Positions 1-13,329 are shown, numbered from the stretch's first letter. The stretch is DNA of 64,000 nt from Macquaria australasica (GCA_005408345.1 SEMN01000122.1:62001-126000); one strand, 5' to 3'. Notes: generated from the sequence alone by a model not told the origin. Translations and numbers: made by a program.

Positions 1-1239
1 ACAGTAATCTACCACATTATGTCCAATCCTCAGACATCTGTAGATTTGTAATACTGTGTCCACTATGGAGCATAATCATTGGTCTTTTCTAGATACAAAA
101 CAATGTGACAATGTGCGAAAAGTGATATTATTTATAGCAAATAATGATTCAAGTTACTTGCAATTTTTGTTGCATCAATTCTCAGTTCATTTGACACATT
201 TCTCCAAAAGCTCTTTTCTTAAAACAGTTAATAATCTAAACTCCTGGTAATTTTGCAAAACTAACAGTATATTTTCAGTCATGTCAAATAAAAACAAATG
301 CATCTCATATTTATTAAAGCTACAAAACTCTCCAAACTTTCATGCAAAATTTAAACGTGCTGCCTTTTTAGAGATAAATGACCTGAAAAAAAATAATAAT
401 TTGGTGAGTGTTTTCTACTACTTTGAGTGTAAGGAGGAGGACTTAAGTGGTAATCACATGAGGACAATGTCTCAATAGACTGTTTATGTGTAATGACAGA
501 GATTCCAGAGCATCCAGACCTGCCTGAGCCTGCCTGTTAGCTCAGATAGGTCCGATCAGCTGCACAGAGCTGCAGGCACCTCTGACTAAATAACATGGAC
601 GGGTAACAACCGAGAGACCCTGAGGGAGTATACTATTAGGGTCATTTTCATGGCTGATTAATCTGTAGGTTGTTTCTAGAATTTATTCGATAAAGTGTCA
701 CAAATAAAGACAAATCTTAGGCTGATCAGCAGCCAAAAAAACTGAATAAAAAAAAAAGAAAGAAAACACACTGCATTGCATTTTAGACTGCAGTGACGTG
801 AGAAAGAAACTGGTGACCTGGACCTCTCTGTGATTATAACGGACTACATTTGTTAAACCAACAGAAATGAGACATGGGATGTTGGACCAACACAGCTTTG
901 GGGGTCTTGTGTTGTTATAATGTGCCTTGTTCAGCCATTTCTCACTGGATTTGGAGGGCTGGTTAAAGCTTTTTACTCACTGGTACTATTACATGTAGAT
1001 AATTCTGAAATAAGTTACAGTTAATGTAAATATGTAGCTGTTTTTTGTTTTTTTAACAAACTCCTGTAGTGGCAGGTTCGTTCACTTTCTCTCCGAGTCT
1101 CCTCCACAGTGTGAAGTGAATGGGGCTGAGAAAGCTTTTGTCTGCGGCCCCCTGGTGTGTTTTTAGGTGTGCAATATGAGTCACGCCAGTATTTTCATTC
1201 CTGCGTTCTGAGACACTGACCCACAAAGTGCTCCCCCCC

Positions 1240-1276
<37 letters not shown>

Positions 1277-2126
1277 TAATGTATGGCCCTCATAACAGCA
1301 GACCCCCTTTTGCTCTACAGGAATTAAACTGTATAAATCCACTGCTGCTGTTATGTTAACAAACACTGCGTATGAAATATGAGTTCTTGTTCATTGATGC
1401 AAATACTGATTGGCTTTCACCTAATCAAGTTGTCCTCTTATGTGAGATTTACCACCGTATCTGCTGTCCAAGGGGGCAAATGGCTTAAAGTTACATGTTA
1501 ATCTGTCAGGCTTGTGTTTAGTAGGGAGAAAATCGCCCTCAGCATTCCTCGGAAGATTTCCAGTGAGAAATCTCATTTCGTCGTCCTTTATGCGTCCTTG
1601 AGATTGACTTTGACTGTCATGCAGCCATTCAGTGTTGGACAGAGAGGATCACCACGTAACAAATTTCAGTCAAGGCTGAAATTAGAGGGATTTCAAAATA
1701 TTTATACAAAGGGGCCTCATATGTTTGCTTGAGATGTCTTATCTTTGCATTGAAAAGCAGACAGACTGTGTTTCAAAATCATAGTAACAAACTGTAATGG
1801 CCCACTTTTGATGGCTGAGAGTTGCAGAGATATAGATAAGCCTAGTCAGACATAAACAAATGCCAGTGGATTTCTCCATGGGAAAAATATTTTGTCTAGG
1901 ACTGGACATTAGATATGTCTGTAAATCTGCCCCTCAGGGCTGAAGTGTGACGGTGAAGGAGACTTGGTCCAAAGTAACACAACTTTTCTGGAGTTACTTA
2001 ATTATTGCAAGACTTTTTTTTTAATACACAACATGTCTGTCTTCTTGTCTCTGTCAGTGCACAGTCCTTTTTATAGTACTCAAACTTCCTGAACTGCTTG
2101 TAAATGTAATTTCCGGTCCCTTGCAG
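1..2126. other. Non-coding sequence upstream of the first visible card10 exon
   Basis: No coding exon could be supported here. The short open frames show no domain and lack plausible splice context. The first visible card10 exon begins with the last two bases of a split codon, so an upstream exon ending in phase 1 must exist. It is either outside the window or too short to recognise. The stretch holds a C-run followed by a (CA)n microsatellite at about 1233-1274. It is most likely card10 intron 1. Confidence 0.6.
1233..1274. repeat. C-run plus (CA)n microsatellite
   Basis: A run of about ten C is followed by about sixteen CA dinucleotides. It creates a spurious Cys/Val-rich open frame on the minus strand. 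It is a simple repeat likely to vary in length. Confidence 0.95.
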
Positions 2127-5100
2127 GTGTCACAGTTTGGGCAGAGGAGGGGGACATAGCTCAGGAGGAGGTGCCATCTTGTCCCCCCTGGTCAGAGGAG
2201 CGCTGCGAGGAGCTTTGGGATCGCGTGGAGGGGGTACGGCACAAGCTCACACGCATCCTCCACCCGGCCAAACTCACCCCGTATCTGCGCCAGTGCAAGG
2301 TCATCGATGAAGAGGATGAAGACGAGGTGCTCAACTCCACACAGTACCCACTGCGCATCAGCAAGGCCGGTGAGAGGAGGAAAGACCATGCACCTGGTTG
2401 TGCATATGTTACCCATCAGCTACAAATCTTATATACTCTTTTAAACACAGTTTCAGATCATGAAACTGCAGCTTGAAAATTAACTTTCAGAGGTTTAACA
2501 CTTGCTTGTGACAGTTGAGGCAAAGATACTCTGTGGTATGAGGTGAAAGGGATCGGTGATGCCGGTATTCTAAAAACAATGGAAAGTTGGTTATTGTAGT
2601 TTGGCCCGCTTACCTATATGGTCAACAGTTACAGCAGCAGCAGTGGGTGTGACACACAGCTCATACACATATTTTTAGATTCAGTGTGACTTACACTTTC
2701 TGAGGACAGCATTATCTTCAGTGCCCATTACAAATAAACATCCATAAATCCTCTTAGAAATCATAATTCATTCAGAACTTCACTGAGAATGATCACCTTT
2801 TTAAGTTTTCTTCAGTATCAAAGTAATCCAGTGATAACTGTCTCTACATCAATGGGTGCGTTGCAATCAGGATCGGCTAATAGCTAATTCGGCGTACTTT
2901 TAATGATGCCAGTTTGCTAAAATGTAAACATGCAAATACATGCTGCCTTATTAGAAAATCTAATTGAGAAGACAAACAATAAACAAACACGGGCATCATC
3001 ATAAAAAAAGAATAATGGGAATTTCTTGAATGACAGATTTGTTTTTTGGCCTTTTTGCCCTCATGAGACAAATGGTAGGAAACATGGGGAAAAAAGACAG
3101 GGGGGACAACATACAAGATGGTCTTTATCAAGATAAATTAATAGAAATGGCTCCTCCAAATGCTTTGAAAATGGGTAGCAGTAATGGATGTAAAGTACAG
3201 CATATGCAGCGTGGTTATTTTGGAAAACTCCCAAAGAAGAAACGTTATGTGTGAATGAATGTGCAGCAGGTTGTCCAAGAGGAACTAAGGAGAGAGTAAG
3301 ATGGAAGACCAAGTAATGGGGAGTGTAAGGCAGACGGGGAGGGGGGGAGGGTGAGGAGTGAAAGAAGATAAAGATAACGACGAGTACCTGAGCGCCCAGT
3401 TCTTATCATTATTGTTTCATTGCCAGTAAGTTAGCTCATCCTAGAGCCAGTCATTCATCATCGTCATGTTTGAAATAGCTATGTAACTACAGGGGTAAAT
3501 GTGCCTGGGATAGTGACTAGTTCCACACTGTCCCCAGTTTCTCAGACTTTGTGTTTCCCTTTCGTTGAACAGGTCGCTTGCTGGACATTCTGCGTGGTCA
3601 GGGCCAGCGAGGACTTCAAGCCTTCATGGAATCGCTGGAGTTTTACCACCCAGAGCAGTACACGCAGCTGACTGGAGAACAGCCCACACAGCGATGCTCC
3701 CTCATACTGGGTAAGCAGGGATTCCTCTGCATGTGGAGGGCGGCAGAGGTGTGGACTCACCACATGTCACCGATTCGAGCTAGGCTCAATCCTTAAATTG
3801 ACTTCGGGCTGTCTTTCTGTCAAGACTATTGAAGTATTTCGGTGAATACATTTAATGATCTGATTTGATTGGAAATACATACTATAACTGTGTTAGTGGT
3901 TTCATTTTTAGACACTATACTTTGAATTTGGTCACGAATATTTCAGGCCCAAAATGCAAAGACTTAAATCTGACTTTAAAATAAAATGACTTGGTCCTAC
4001 TTGTGTGGGCTGGGCATCTACATGGGAGCTTGTGTAAAAAGGTTCTTTTTATTGGGACACAGTAAACACACTAAGAGCTTAGACATTCAAACTTTTAAAA
4101 GAACTCACCAAGGTTTATATTTGAATGTTACATGGCCAGCAAACAGACCTGAGATACAAGCACTTAAAAAGTGGTTAACAACTTGCTTTCACTGCCAGAA
4201 ACTCAGTGTTCAATGTTATCTAGTAGATACTTACTCTCTGCAGAGCTGAGCACACACTTCTTTGTTATTATGATGCTCAGGAGTATCTTAAGGAATGAAG
4301 ATCAGGTTAAACAAGCAGAATAGAATGAAAGGCTTTCAGACATTTGGCACTAATGGTCTCTAAGACAAAGATCAAAAGATGTAGGAAAGGTATAAATCTT
4401 ATAAGAAAAGTTGGTTTCTCTTGGTAGATGTTGACCTCTGCTTTCACAAAGTATACACACAAGCTTTCAGTGTAACCAGATATTTGCGAATGTGACCCTC
4501 ACACATTAAAACAAGCCTCTCTGACTCTCTGCATGTGAGTTTACCCTCTCCATACATTAACCAGAAGCCCCCATGACCTATAACCTCCACCTGTCTTTAC
4601 ACCCCAGATGAAGAAGGTCCGGAGGGTTTGACCCAGTTTCTGCTTCTGGAGGTGCGAAAACTGAGAGAGCAGCTTCGAAACAGCCGTGTGTGTGAGCGAC
4701 GCCTGTCTCAGCGCTGCCGGATGGCGGAGGAGGAACGCAGCCGCGCTGAACGTAAAGCTCAGGAGTTACGTCACGACAGACTGCAGCTAGAGAGGTTTGT
4801 CTTACTTTGGTAGTTAGCTTAGTTTGTTCCTTTATAGAGGGCTTACCAGCTGGTTTTTGAGATTTGAGATCGCCTGCAATTAATAGTATTTAAACTACAT
4901 TGAATCCATGATTGATTAACTTTAATGTCACAGAAAGCACATTGTTTATCTTGTTTTGTTTTTGTTTTTTTTACAAAAAATGAATCAATGAGAAAAAGTA
5001 AGAGAATGAGTGCGCTGGATGATTTGTGATCTCAAGGCTGCGTCAGGACTGGGAGTCGGCCACTCGAGAGCTGGGCAAGCTGAAGGACAGGCACCTGGAG

Positions 5101-8100
5101 CAGGCTGTGAAGTACTCCAGGGCTCTGGAGGAACAAGGCCAGGCCTCCACACGTGAGAGAGAACTACTGAGGCAGGTAGGTCGGTTGGGCGCGGCATATG
5201 TAAAAACAGAAACTGTACACTGTACATGTAAATTCCAGTTTGTTTTTATATTATGTTAAACTTCATATACATAAGAAGGGTTCAAGAGAGTGTATGTTTT
5301 TTTCACCACAGCCAAGTTTTTAAACTCATCAAACTTACAGATAGTGAGAGGATGAGTCATTCCCTTTCTACCACCACATTCCTCAGCTGAGTAACAGCAG
5401 CGGTTGCTGCAGAAATGGTGAATTTGCTTATAATAGTGATCTTCTTGTCATAAGGCCCCCAACTTTTTCCCCCTGTACCCTGTTGCTCGACACTTTAAGG
5501 TTAAACTTCTATTTGACACAAGTGTCTGCTTGCCAGAGATAGTGTGTTGCAAAACCGTGTCACATGTAGAGACAGGGGGAGCTATTTTTAAGTTCTGGGA
5601 GACTTGGTGTAAGAAAAAAAGAAATGTTTGACGGAATGATAAGGCAGCAAATAATACAGACAAACTGCTTGGGGAAACTGCTTCAGCTGGCACACAGCTG
5701 CCACATAAGAACTGAAGTGAGCAGCTCAAACCACCTGTGTAGATGTCATGAGCCTCGCTTTTATTTAATGTGCTGTCACAACATGTCGACCACACCACTG
5801 AGGTATGAACTAATTGGATGCAAATACCTGGAAATGTTTGTGGTTAATTTTTTCTTAGAAGATGGTGATGTCAATTACCAACCAACGGATTATTTTCACT
5901 ATGGTCTTGTTTTCCTTACGTGCGGTGTGCCTGCTAATAGAGGAATTTAGTAGGTATTCTAACTGTGTATAATAAACACTTGATTTACCCCCAACTCCTT
6001 GATTCCTGGAATAAAAGTTTGGAAAGCAAATATGTAATTGTACCACATATGTTACGTAATAGTCCTGTACTGTATTGTTAGTTATAGTGCAAAAAGCTGT
6101 GTGTCATTTATTTTGTATTCAGTTTTGATCATGAATGTAGATAAACAGCGCATTAGCCATGTCATTGCATTTTAAACAACTGTTTTCACAACAGCATTAT
6201 AAATACCATGTATGGAAATGGAAAAGCATACATTTCTAAATGTCACAGTATGTATTTATGTCTGCTTTGTTTGTTCTCCATACAGGTAGAGGAACTAAGG
6301 TCCAGGTTGACAGAGGAAGAGAAAGAAACAATCGATACTTCAGGGAATACAACACCAGCAAAAAGAAACAGTTTGCTCTCTAATGGAGTAAATGGTTCTC
6401 CACCTGCTTTACCAGAAAAGCCGCTGCACCGTACTGAGGTTCACAAAGTAGAGAATACAGGAACTCGGATGAGGAACTCAGTTCCTGCCACCGGAGTCAT
6501 AGTATGTTTTTAAATCTACAACGTTTATCACCTGAAAGCACCTTTATAACTGTCTATCTTAGTGTGAGAATCAGCTACAATGCTTATTCCTCATAGTTTG
6601 TCCCTCAAGACAAACATTTTGTATTCTTTTGTCGTGTTTTATGCTCTAAAAATTTTGTTTCTGTTGTTACACGAGGCTCTGATGGATATCCTGCAGCAGG
6701 ACCGCAGGGAGTCTGCAGAGCAGAGGCAGGAGCTCTGTGACATCATTACCAGACTACAGGGGGATTTAGAGAGCACTGAGGAGTACAGGGACAAGGTGAA
6801 CAGTTGTCACAAATGATTTTTAAGACTAGAGTTTTAACTTTAATCGGTTGTTGAAAAGTTGAATTTACTAACGGTAAACTATGTTTGTAGCTGGAGTCGC
6901 AGTGCGAGCAGCTGCAGCTGAAGGTGAGAACCCTCCAGCTGGACTGGGAGACTGAGCAGAAGAGGAGTATGTCCTATTTCAACCAGATCATGGAACTGGA
7001 AAAGGAGAGAGACCAGGTCAGCGTGAATAGAGGATCTCTCATGGCTCACATGTGTAGCCCTGCCCAACACAGTCTCTAACCATCTTACAGTGTGCATCAA
7101 GGCATATTTGTAGTTAGTCGTGTTGCAGTTGAGTCTGCCAGTGTGCAGCCGGGTGAATTAGATTTAGTGCAGACTAGTTAGTCTTAACAGTTTTTACACC
7201 ATGCAAACTTCTCTTTTTTCATCTTTTTACCAGGCTCTACATAGTCGAGACAGCCTGCAGTTGGAGTACACCGACTGTCTGCTGGACAAGAACCTGCTGC
7301 GTAAACGCATTGCAGAGATGCAGGCCAACATGGAGCAGCAGCAGAGGGAGCTGGAGAAAGAGAGGGAGAGGAGCCGGGAGCAGGTGGAGCAGAGCAGCCC
7401 CTGTCTGCACTGTGTGAGTTAATACAGCATGTTAGGAGTGCAGCACTGTCTTTCCACTGCAACCACGGAACAGTTTATACATGTATTACTCCCTGTGTCT
7501 GCTCCCCAGTCCCACCTGTCCCTGTGCAGTGAGGACCAGTGCTACGGCCCCTGCTGTTCCCTCGGCCTGGACTTGAGACCCCAGGCCAATAGCACCCGTC
7601 CGCTGCTACGAAAGGTCAGGGCTGCCATTCACCTCCATGGTCACCTTTTACCTGTTATTTTACTCATATTCACAACAACAGTCGAATCACCATCACCCTA
7701 GTCATAATTTAAATCAGAATCAGTGCTCCTCGTTGTAGGAATGTAGTGCAGCTGTCAATCACATGCTGTTCATGTATTGGAACTACCTCTACTACTTTTT
7801 GTGTACTGTAAGGGATCATTTCCATGGGACACAACTGCTCTGCAACAACATGTTTTCTCACGTTGTTGTTACACTATGTGAAGAACGCAGCTTTTGGACT
7901 GCAAAGTAAATTTCTTCAGCTAGACTAGGATCTTATTATTGCCTAGAGTATGAGACATTGTAGTAGATTCTTATGCAACTCTTAGCACGTTAGTACTTGC
8001 ACAATACCTCTCACTATCTGTGAGGTCATACTATATTTACTCCTCTTTTCTGTGCCACAGTCGCCCTCTAGAGGCCGAGCCAATGAAAACTCGGAGGGTA

Positions 8101-11100
8101 AGTTGTGTGCACTGATGCAGGAAAATACTTTGTTTTTTTCATAAAGATATACTTTATTTGTTTAAATATTCTTTCTGTTCCTTCACAGATTCTCGTTCCA
8201 ACTCAGAGGAGAATCTCTTTTCGTCAGTGAGTATCACAGCTCTGCTCATTAACAAGCACAGGAACCAAAGAAAAACAGAGAGAAAGAATGAAGGAGTCAG
8301 AATCAGTGAATTTTTATTTACCTCTCTACCCTCAGACAGAAGACAATGAAAAGGAAATAAATCGACTCTCCACGTTCCCCTTTCCTCCTTGTATGAACTC
8401 CATCAACCGACGATTCAACACAGAGTGAGTTTATCAGCCCCACATAACCCTGCCGATACACATTTTCAGCCTGTTCTAACTCACTTCTTTATTTCATTTA
8501 ATTAACATCTTTTTTTTCTGCTCTGAAAAGGTTTGACTTGGAATCCTGGGGCAGTGATGAGAATGATAACATTACAGGTACATTTGATTCTGTCTTCTTT
8601 GCAAACACTAGCCTGGTCCTCATTAACTTCTATTAGTTATCAGTCATTCAGAAACAAACTAGATTAACATCTAAACAAATGTCTGTGCTTCTTTGGCATC
8701 AAAGTACAATAAAACAAACCAGAGAAGGCGTGGCTGCAGTTCTGGTCTTGCTTTCTTTGCATGTAGTACATTGTGGGGGTAAGTTATGAGGCTCTCTGGT
8801 GTTTTCAGGTGAGCAGAGTGAACCTTCTTTGTGGGATTCCTGGAACTCCCTTCACTCTCATCCCTTCCCCCCTGACCTGGTCAACCTGCCTGCGGTCTCT
8901 TCAAACCAACCCAGCCCCAGTGTTCCCAGGTACAGCCTCACAGTTTTGGCCTATGGACCTTTTATGGCTGTTACACTGCTGCATGATCTTAATTTGTTTG
9001 TGGAAGCCTCAAAATGCAACCAAAAAAAAACAGTTGTAGCAGACATCAATGTCAAATGTACATGTCATCATTATTACCATCCCGATCTTGTTGTTGCCCA
9101 TCCTTGTCATCTCTCAGGATACCCCCCCGCTCCCCGTCTTCAAGTCCCCCCACCTCACCAAAGTACAGAAAAGCCAGTCTAGCTGATGATATTACGATAG
9201 TCGGAGGAAACGGAACGGGGATCTTTGTCAGCCACGTGAGAGCTGGTTCTCCAGCCGAACAATGCGGACTGAAGGAGGGCAGTGAGCTGCTGGAGGTGTG
9301 TCTGTGTGGTGAATAAATCATGTGTGTATGTGCGATTATATTTTTGGACAAATGCACATTACTGTTCTGCAGGTGTGTGAGTTTTTGCAAGCTCCTTGAT
9401 TCCAAGTGTAAAAGAAATGAAACATGAGAAAGGGATAAAAAGATGAACGTAAGAACATAAGGCTGAAACATAACGTGTGGTTTCTTCTCCATGTTGTCCA
9501 GCTCGACCGGGTCCTGTTTGGTGGGGGCAGTGTGCTGCTGGGCCAGTGCACAGCTGAGGTAGCCCACTTTTCTCTGCAGTGGTGGACCGAGCCTTCAACA
9601 CTCAAACACCAGAGCAACCCAGAGGGTGAGTCCATTTTCTTGATATAAAACAGTAATGCTGCATTCTTGAAACCTCTCCCCATGACACACGTGACGCTAT
9701 GTTCGTTCATGTCTCAGAAAGGTGAGACTGAGCTGCCCCCTCTTCTGTTTCCTGTCCTCAGCATACGCCAAGCTGTGTGCCCAGATGTCGTCGTCTACCT
9801 TTGTGGGCGCTGACTCCTTCTATGTGCGTGTCAATTTCAACATGGAGCCTCACGGTGACCCGCCGTCTCTGGGTGTGTCCTGCGATGACATTATACATGT
9901 CACAGACACAAGGCACAATGGAAAATACCATTGGCGCTGTTCCCTGGTGGATCCATGCATGGCCAAACCCCTGCAGGCAGGAACCATGCCCAACTACAAC
10001 AGGTACGTCAACAAGGCCATCATTTGACTGCTATATTATTTTAGACCGTATTCTAATTCTGGCCAATGAGACAGTTGCCTGGTTTGAATCATAGTATGTA
10101 GTATGTTAAAAGTAAGCCCTAAGCACCTTATTTTAATTATTCAGAATTGGGAGTGTAATTAACCTAGATTGTACCATTTTCCATCTTAGGGCACAACAGT
10201 TATTACTTGTAAGGCTACGCAAAATGGCCCTGGAGCAAAAGGACTTAAAGAAGAAGGTGGTAAGTCTGCTCATATTGAAATGAGGCAGCAGGCTCAATTT
10301 CAGTCGCCGTGCTTAACTAAGCTATGACAGAACTGGTAACCACAGTAAACACAAACAATTAGATGTTTATTTTTCTCCATTTTCCTACATGTAGTTCATG
10401 AAGAAAGCACCTGGACGTGTACGATTGGTCAAGGCAGTGGACCCCGGTTGCCGTGGGATTGTTTCCACACAGCAGGTCCTTTACACGCTGAGCAAACGTA
10501 AGAACCAGCCATAGTGTCCCCTGAATGCAACACCACATCTGTGTGATAACAGATATTTTTTGGGAGGATAAAAGTATCAGTTTTCTTTGACAATCTTTGT
10601 GTAGATTCATGTGTGCCTACCCCCTCAGGTCACGAGGAGCACTTGATCCCGTACAGTGTAGTGCAGCCGGTGCAGGTTCAGACCAAGCGGCCAGTCATCT
10701 TCTCCCCCTCTCTTCTCTCCCGTGGTCTCATAGAGAGGCTCCTGCAACCAGCCGAGTCTGGTTTGAAGTTCAACACCTGCCCACCAGGTTTGCGCAGAGC
10801 ACTTATTCACACACGATGCCCCAAATACTGATAAAGACAGTGAACAAAAAGGGCATTCTTCATTAGACCATCACATGATACAAACTCATCACTCCTCTGT
10901 TTCCTGTGGTTTGCAGAGCCCATCCCGGCTTCAGAGAGACGAGACAAGAGAGTGTTTTTGTTGGATTCCTGCAGTCCAGAGCAGGCTCTGGGCATCCGGC
11001 TGCAGTCAATACAGGATGTCATCAGCCAGGTAATGAAAAACAAAAACACATCATCATTGTCTTTTTTACCAAAAACATAATCGTATTGTTTTACACCTTC

Positions 11101-11862
11101 TTGTTACTGAACTGCACCACATTTTGCTCAGTAATTGTAATCATGTCAAGGCACAAACATCCCAGGTCTCCTTAGTAAGAAGGATGTTTGTCTGTGAAAG
11201 AAAATAACCAATCATAGCTGTTACCTGTATCACCTGTTCATTTTTTGGAAAAGAGAAGATGTTCATGGTAATAATAATGAATGTACCTTGTCACACATGT
11301 TCCAAATCTCCCTCTTTGTCTCTGTCTCAGGACAAGCACTGCCTGCTGGAGCTGGGGCTGCCCAGTGTTGAGGGCTTATTAAGACAGGGGATTTACCCTA
11401 TCGTCATCCATATCCACCCTAAGAACAAAAAGCACAAGAAGCTGAGGTAAGTATGCATCACATCATAGCAGCATGATGGTACTTCACTCAGGCTTGTCCA
11501 GGTTCATCATACTCTTAACACCATTCCAGTTGGGTAAATAAGCATTTTACTTCTTGTACATTGTGGTATTTTCTTACCTTACAGAAATACAAAAAGTTTT
11601 TCCAACATTTTTTCCTCTAACTTACTGTATATGACCCTCCAACACTTAAAACAGGAAGTTTTTTCCACGGTGTGGAGAGGACGGCGTAATGGAGGAGGTA
11701 TGCCAGGCCGAGGAGCTGCAGCTGGAGACATTGCCCCTGCTCTACTACACCCTGGAGCCCAGCACCTGGAGCTGCACTGATGAGCTGCTGGCAGCCATAC
11801 GCAACGCCATCCACAGCCAGCAGAGGGCAGTGGCATGGGTCGAACTGGATAGGCTTCAGTAG
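2127..11862 (+). CDS. card10: Caspase recruitment domain protein 10 (CARMA3), 5' partial
   Basis: Scaffold of the CARD-coiled-coil-MAGUK family. It links GPCR, EGFR and PKC signalling to BCL10-MALT1 and NF-kB in the cytoplasm. Exons joined by phase: 2127-2369, 3573-3710, 4608-4794, 5037-5175, 6286-6501, 6676-6795, 6891-7016, 7234-7413, 7510-7614, 8061-8097, 8189-8226, 8336-8424, 8531-8577, 8809-8929, 9118-9295, 9502-9625, 9762-10002, 10190-10259, 10395-10497, 10629-10787, 10917-11029, 11331-11446, 11655-11862 (stop). About 1031 residues are visible, close to the usual family length, so only a short N-terminus is missing. CARD spans about residues 21-110 (LTPYLRQCKVIDEEDEDEV), followed by DEEGPEGLTQF and coiled coil to about 450. 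PDZ is about 610-695 (ITIVGGNGTGIFV), SH3 about 696-790, and the guanylate-kinase-like domain about 800-1031 (IYPIVIHI). CARD10 is favoured over CARD9, 11 and 14 by DEEGPEGLTQF, the INRLSTFPFPP linker and synteny. The initiator exon was not found. Confidence 0.9.
2370..3572 (+). other. card10: card10 intron
   Basis: Intron between the two exons that encode the CARD. Both boundaries are GT-AG and phase 1. I see no repeat, RNA gene or coding segment; the short open frames on both strands are AT-rich and featureless. Confidence 0.75.
3711..4607 (+). other. card10: card10 intron
   Basis: Phase 1 intron between the CARD exon pair and the exon that starts the coiled coil with DEEGPEGLTQF. It is AT-rich. 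Nothing else is recognisable. Confidence 0.75.
5176..6285 (+). other. card10: card10 intron
   Basis: Phase 0 intron inside the coiled-coil region. The largest open frames (5448-5798 minus, 5624-5950 plus) have no domain and no splice support. Nothing else was identified. Confidence 0.75.
6286..6501 (+). CDS. card10: card10 exon encoding a Ser/Pro-rich break in the coiled coil
   Basis: A 216-base exon with phase 0 at both ends. After a short coiled segment (VEELRSRLTEEEKE) it turns into a Ser/Asn/Pro-rich linker containing SPPALPEKP, a PxxP-type sequence. The helix pattern resumes in the next exon (ALMDILQQDRRE). The linker interrupts the predicted coiled coil. Because both ends are phase 0, skipping this exon would keep the frame and join the two coils. 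Confidence 0.8.
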
Positions 11863-12815
11863 AAGAGAGAAACAAAATGTGGATATTCTCAGGGCAAACT
11901 AGATCCTCCTGTCTTTGAATAAAGAATCTGGCAGCTGCCAGCAGGCACCAAACCACAGCCAGGTTTCTATAGAGGATTAACATTTAGATCATGCTACTAT
12001 TCTAAGTGAGTGGACCAAGATCGACTTTGGACCTATTTTGAATCTAAAGGAGGCCAAATTAGGCCTATGTACATGCATGCAAATGGGAATTAAATAATTC
12101 TCATCTATATAGCCAAGCTGGACTTGCTGCAATGACAGAATAGAGAAACATTTTTTAACTAAAACAGATTTTACCCACACGAGGAAGGTACGTGTCAGCG
12201 CAGACCTACCTGTAGTTAGCTGGTTTTATCAACAGGAATTACGCCATGTTACTTTTTTCCATTCAGACAGCTTACTACACTTAAGGTTTTATTATATTAC
12301 TGTACTTTCAAAGTTATACTCGAGGGCTCACACAAGGTGCCCACCTTTTAAGGCATTTGGGTCACTGATTAATATGTTATGTTGTGAGTAGAAAGTTAAG
12401 CTGTGAGGATACAACTATACAAAATGAATAGATGAAGGGGATTGTGGTATGTTGTAAGCAGGGATGTAGTGGAGGGTACAAATCTGCTTAACCACATTTT
12501 GTATTTGCAGTAAAGACTGTCCTTGTTTTTGGGCCGATATCATCTGTAAGACTTAAACCAATTATATAGACCTTAAAGTATCAAAGTGATATAAGTGCAG
12601 TTATATGAACACAGTTTTTTTAAAGAGGAAAAATGTACATTTCTGGATATTTTTAGGTGTGCTGTGTATGACTGAGAGTCAGCAAGTGCTGCATGTTTAT
12701 TCCCACTACATTGTACAACAGAAGCTGGACACCACGACCAAAGGTGTTGTTTTTTTACTGCTTTTTTTTTTGCTTTTGTAACCAGTTTTAAAAAATAAAT
12801 TCATACCAAAATAAT
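11863..12815 (+). other. card10: card10 3' untranslated region
   Basis: Sequence from the stop codon to just past the last good AATAAA (12794-12799). An earlier AATAAA lies at 11918-11923, so a very short 3' UTR form is also possible. The true cleavage site cannot be fixed from sequence alone. Confidence 0.65.
12794..12799 (+). promoter_or_regulatory. card10: card10 distal polyadenylation signal
   Basis: Canonical AATAAA about 0.93 kb after the stop codon, with T/GT-rich sequence downstream. A proximal AATAAA is at 11918. Confidence 0.6.
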
Positions 12816-13052
12816 TGATTTTTACTTCACTTGTGTGCTCAAATGCACAACAGACTTGATCTAATTGTTGTTGTTTTTATTGAAATATAACAACAGCATA
12901 CATTCAGACATCAGTGCAGTGGCTAGATTCAGTTCGGAAACTATACTTATAATCTCAAACACAAATACAATATAGACAAAGCAATACTCAACTAGATTAG
13001 ACTAGATTTTTTTAATTCCCACAAAAATAAATACATGTTTTCATTAAACGTG

Positions 13053-13275
13053 ACATTTTTGGACAAATGCACGTCGCGGCTCTGTCGCGCAGACGTGTGA
13101 AATAAACTAAACGAGAGAAAAAGATGAACATAAGTAAGGCTGGAACATGACGTGCAGTTCTCTCCTCATGTTGTCCAGCTCGACCGGGTCCTGTTTGGTG
13201 GGGCCAGCGCACTGCTGAGGTAGCCCACTTTTATCTGCAGTGGTGGACCGAGACAAAAAATGTCAAAACTACCTG
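13053..13275 (+). pseudogene. Decayed tandem copy of a card10 intron plus PDZ-end exon
   Basis: This segment matches 9335-9605 in card10, which holds the end of an intron and the exon coding for the end of the PDZ domain. Shared blocks include the intron words TTTTTGGACAAATGCAC and AAGATGAAC, the acceptor with the exon start (TTGTCCAGCTCGACCGGGTC, exon copy from 13179) and the exon end (GCAGTGGTGGACCGAG). The copy has lost about 16 bases around 13201-13216 relative to the source exon, which breaks the frame. It lies after the card10 polyadenylation signal and before the tnrc6b promoter. Because intron sequence is included, it arose by DNA duplication and not by retroposition. Confidence 0.85.
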
Positions 13276-13329
13276 GAAGTGTTAACATTACTCCTGTTCA
13301 CAGTATGTTCCTGTATTTCGACCCACTTG

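Noticed and set aside
594..602. ATG followed by a GT donor as a possible card10 start exon
   Set aside because: It would end in phase 2, while the 2127 exon needs phase 1, and nothing else supports it.
1053..1274. Minus-strand frame of repeated Cys-Val
   Set aside because: It is a translation of the (CA)n microsatellite.
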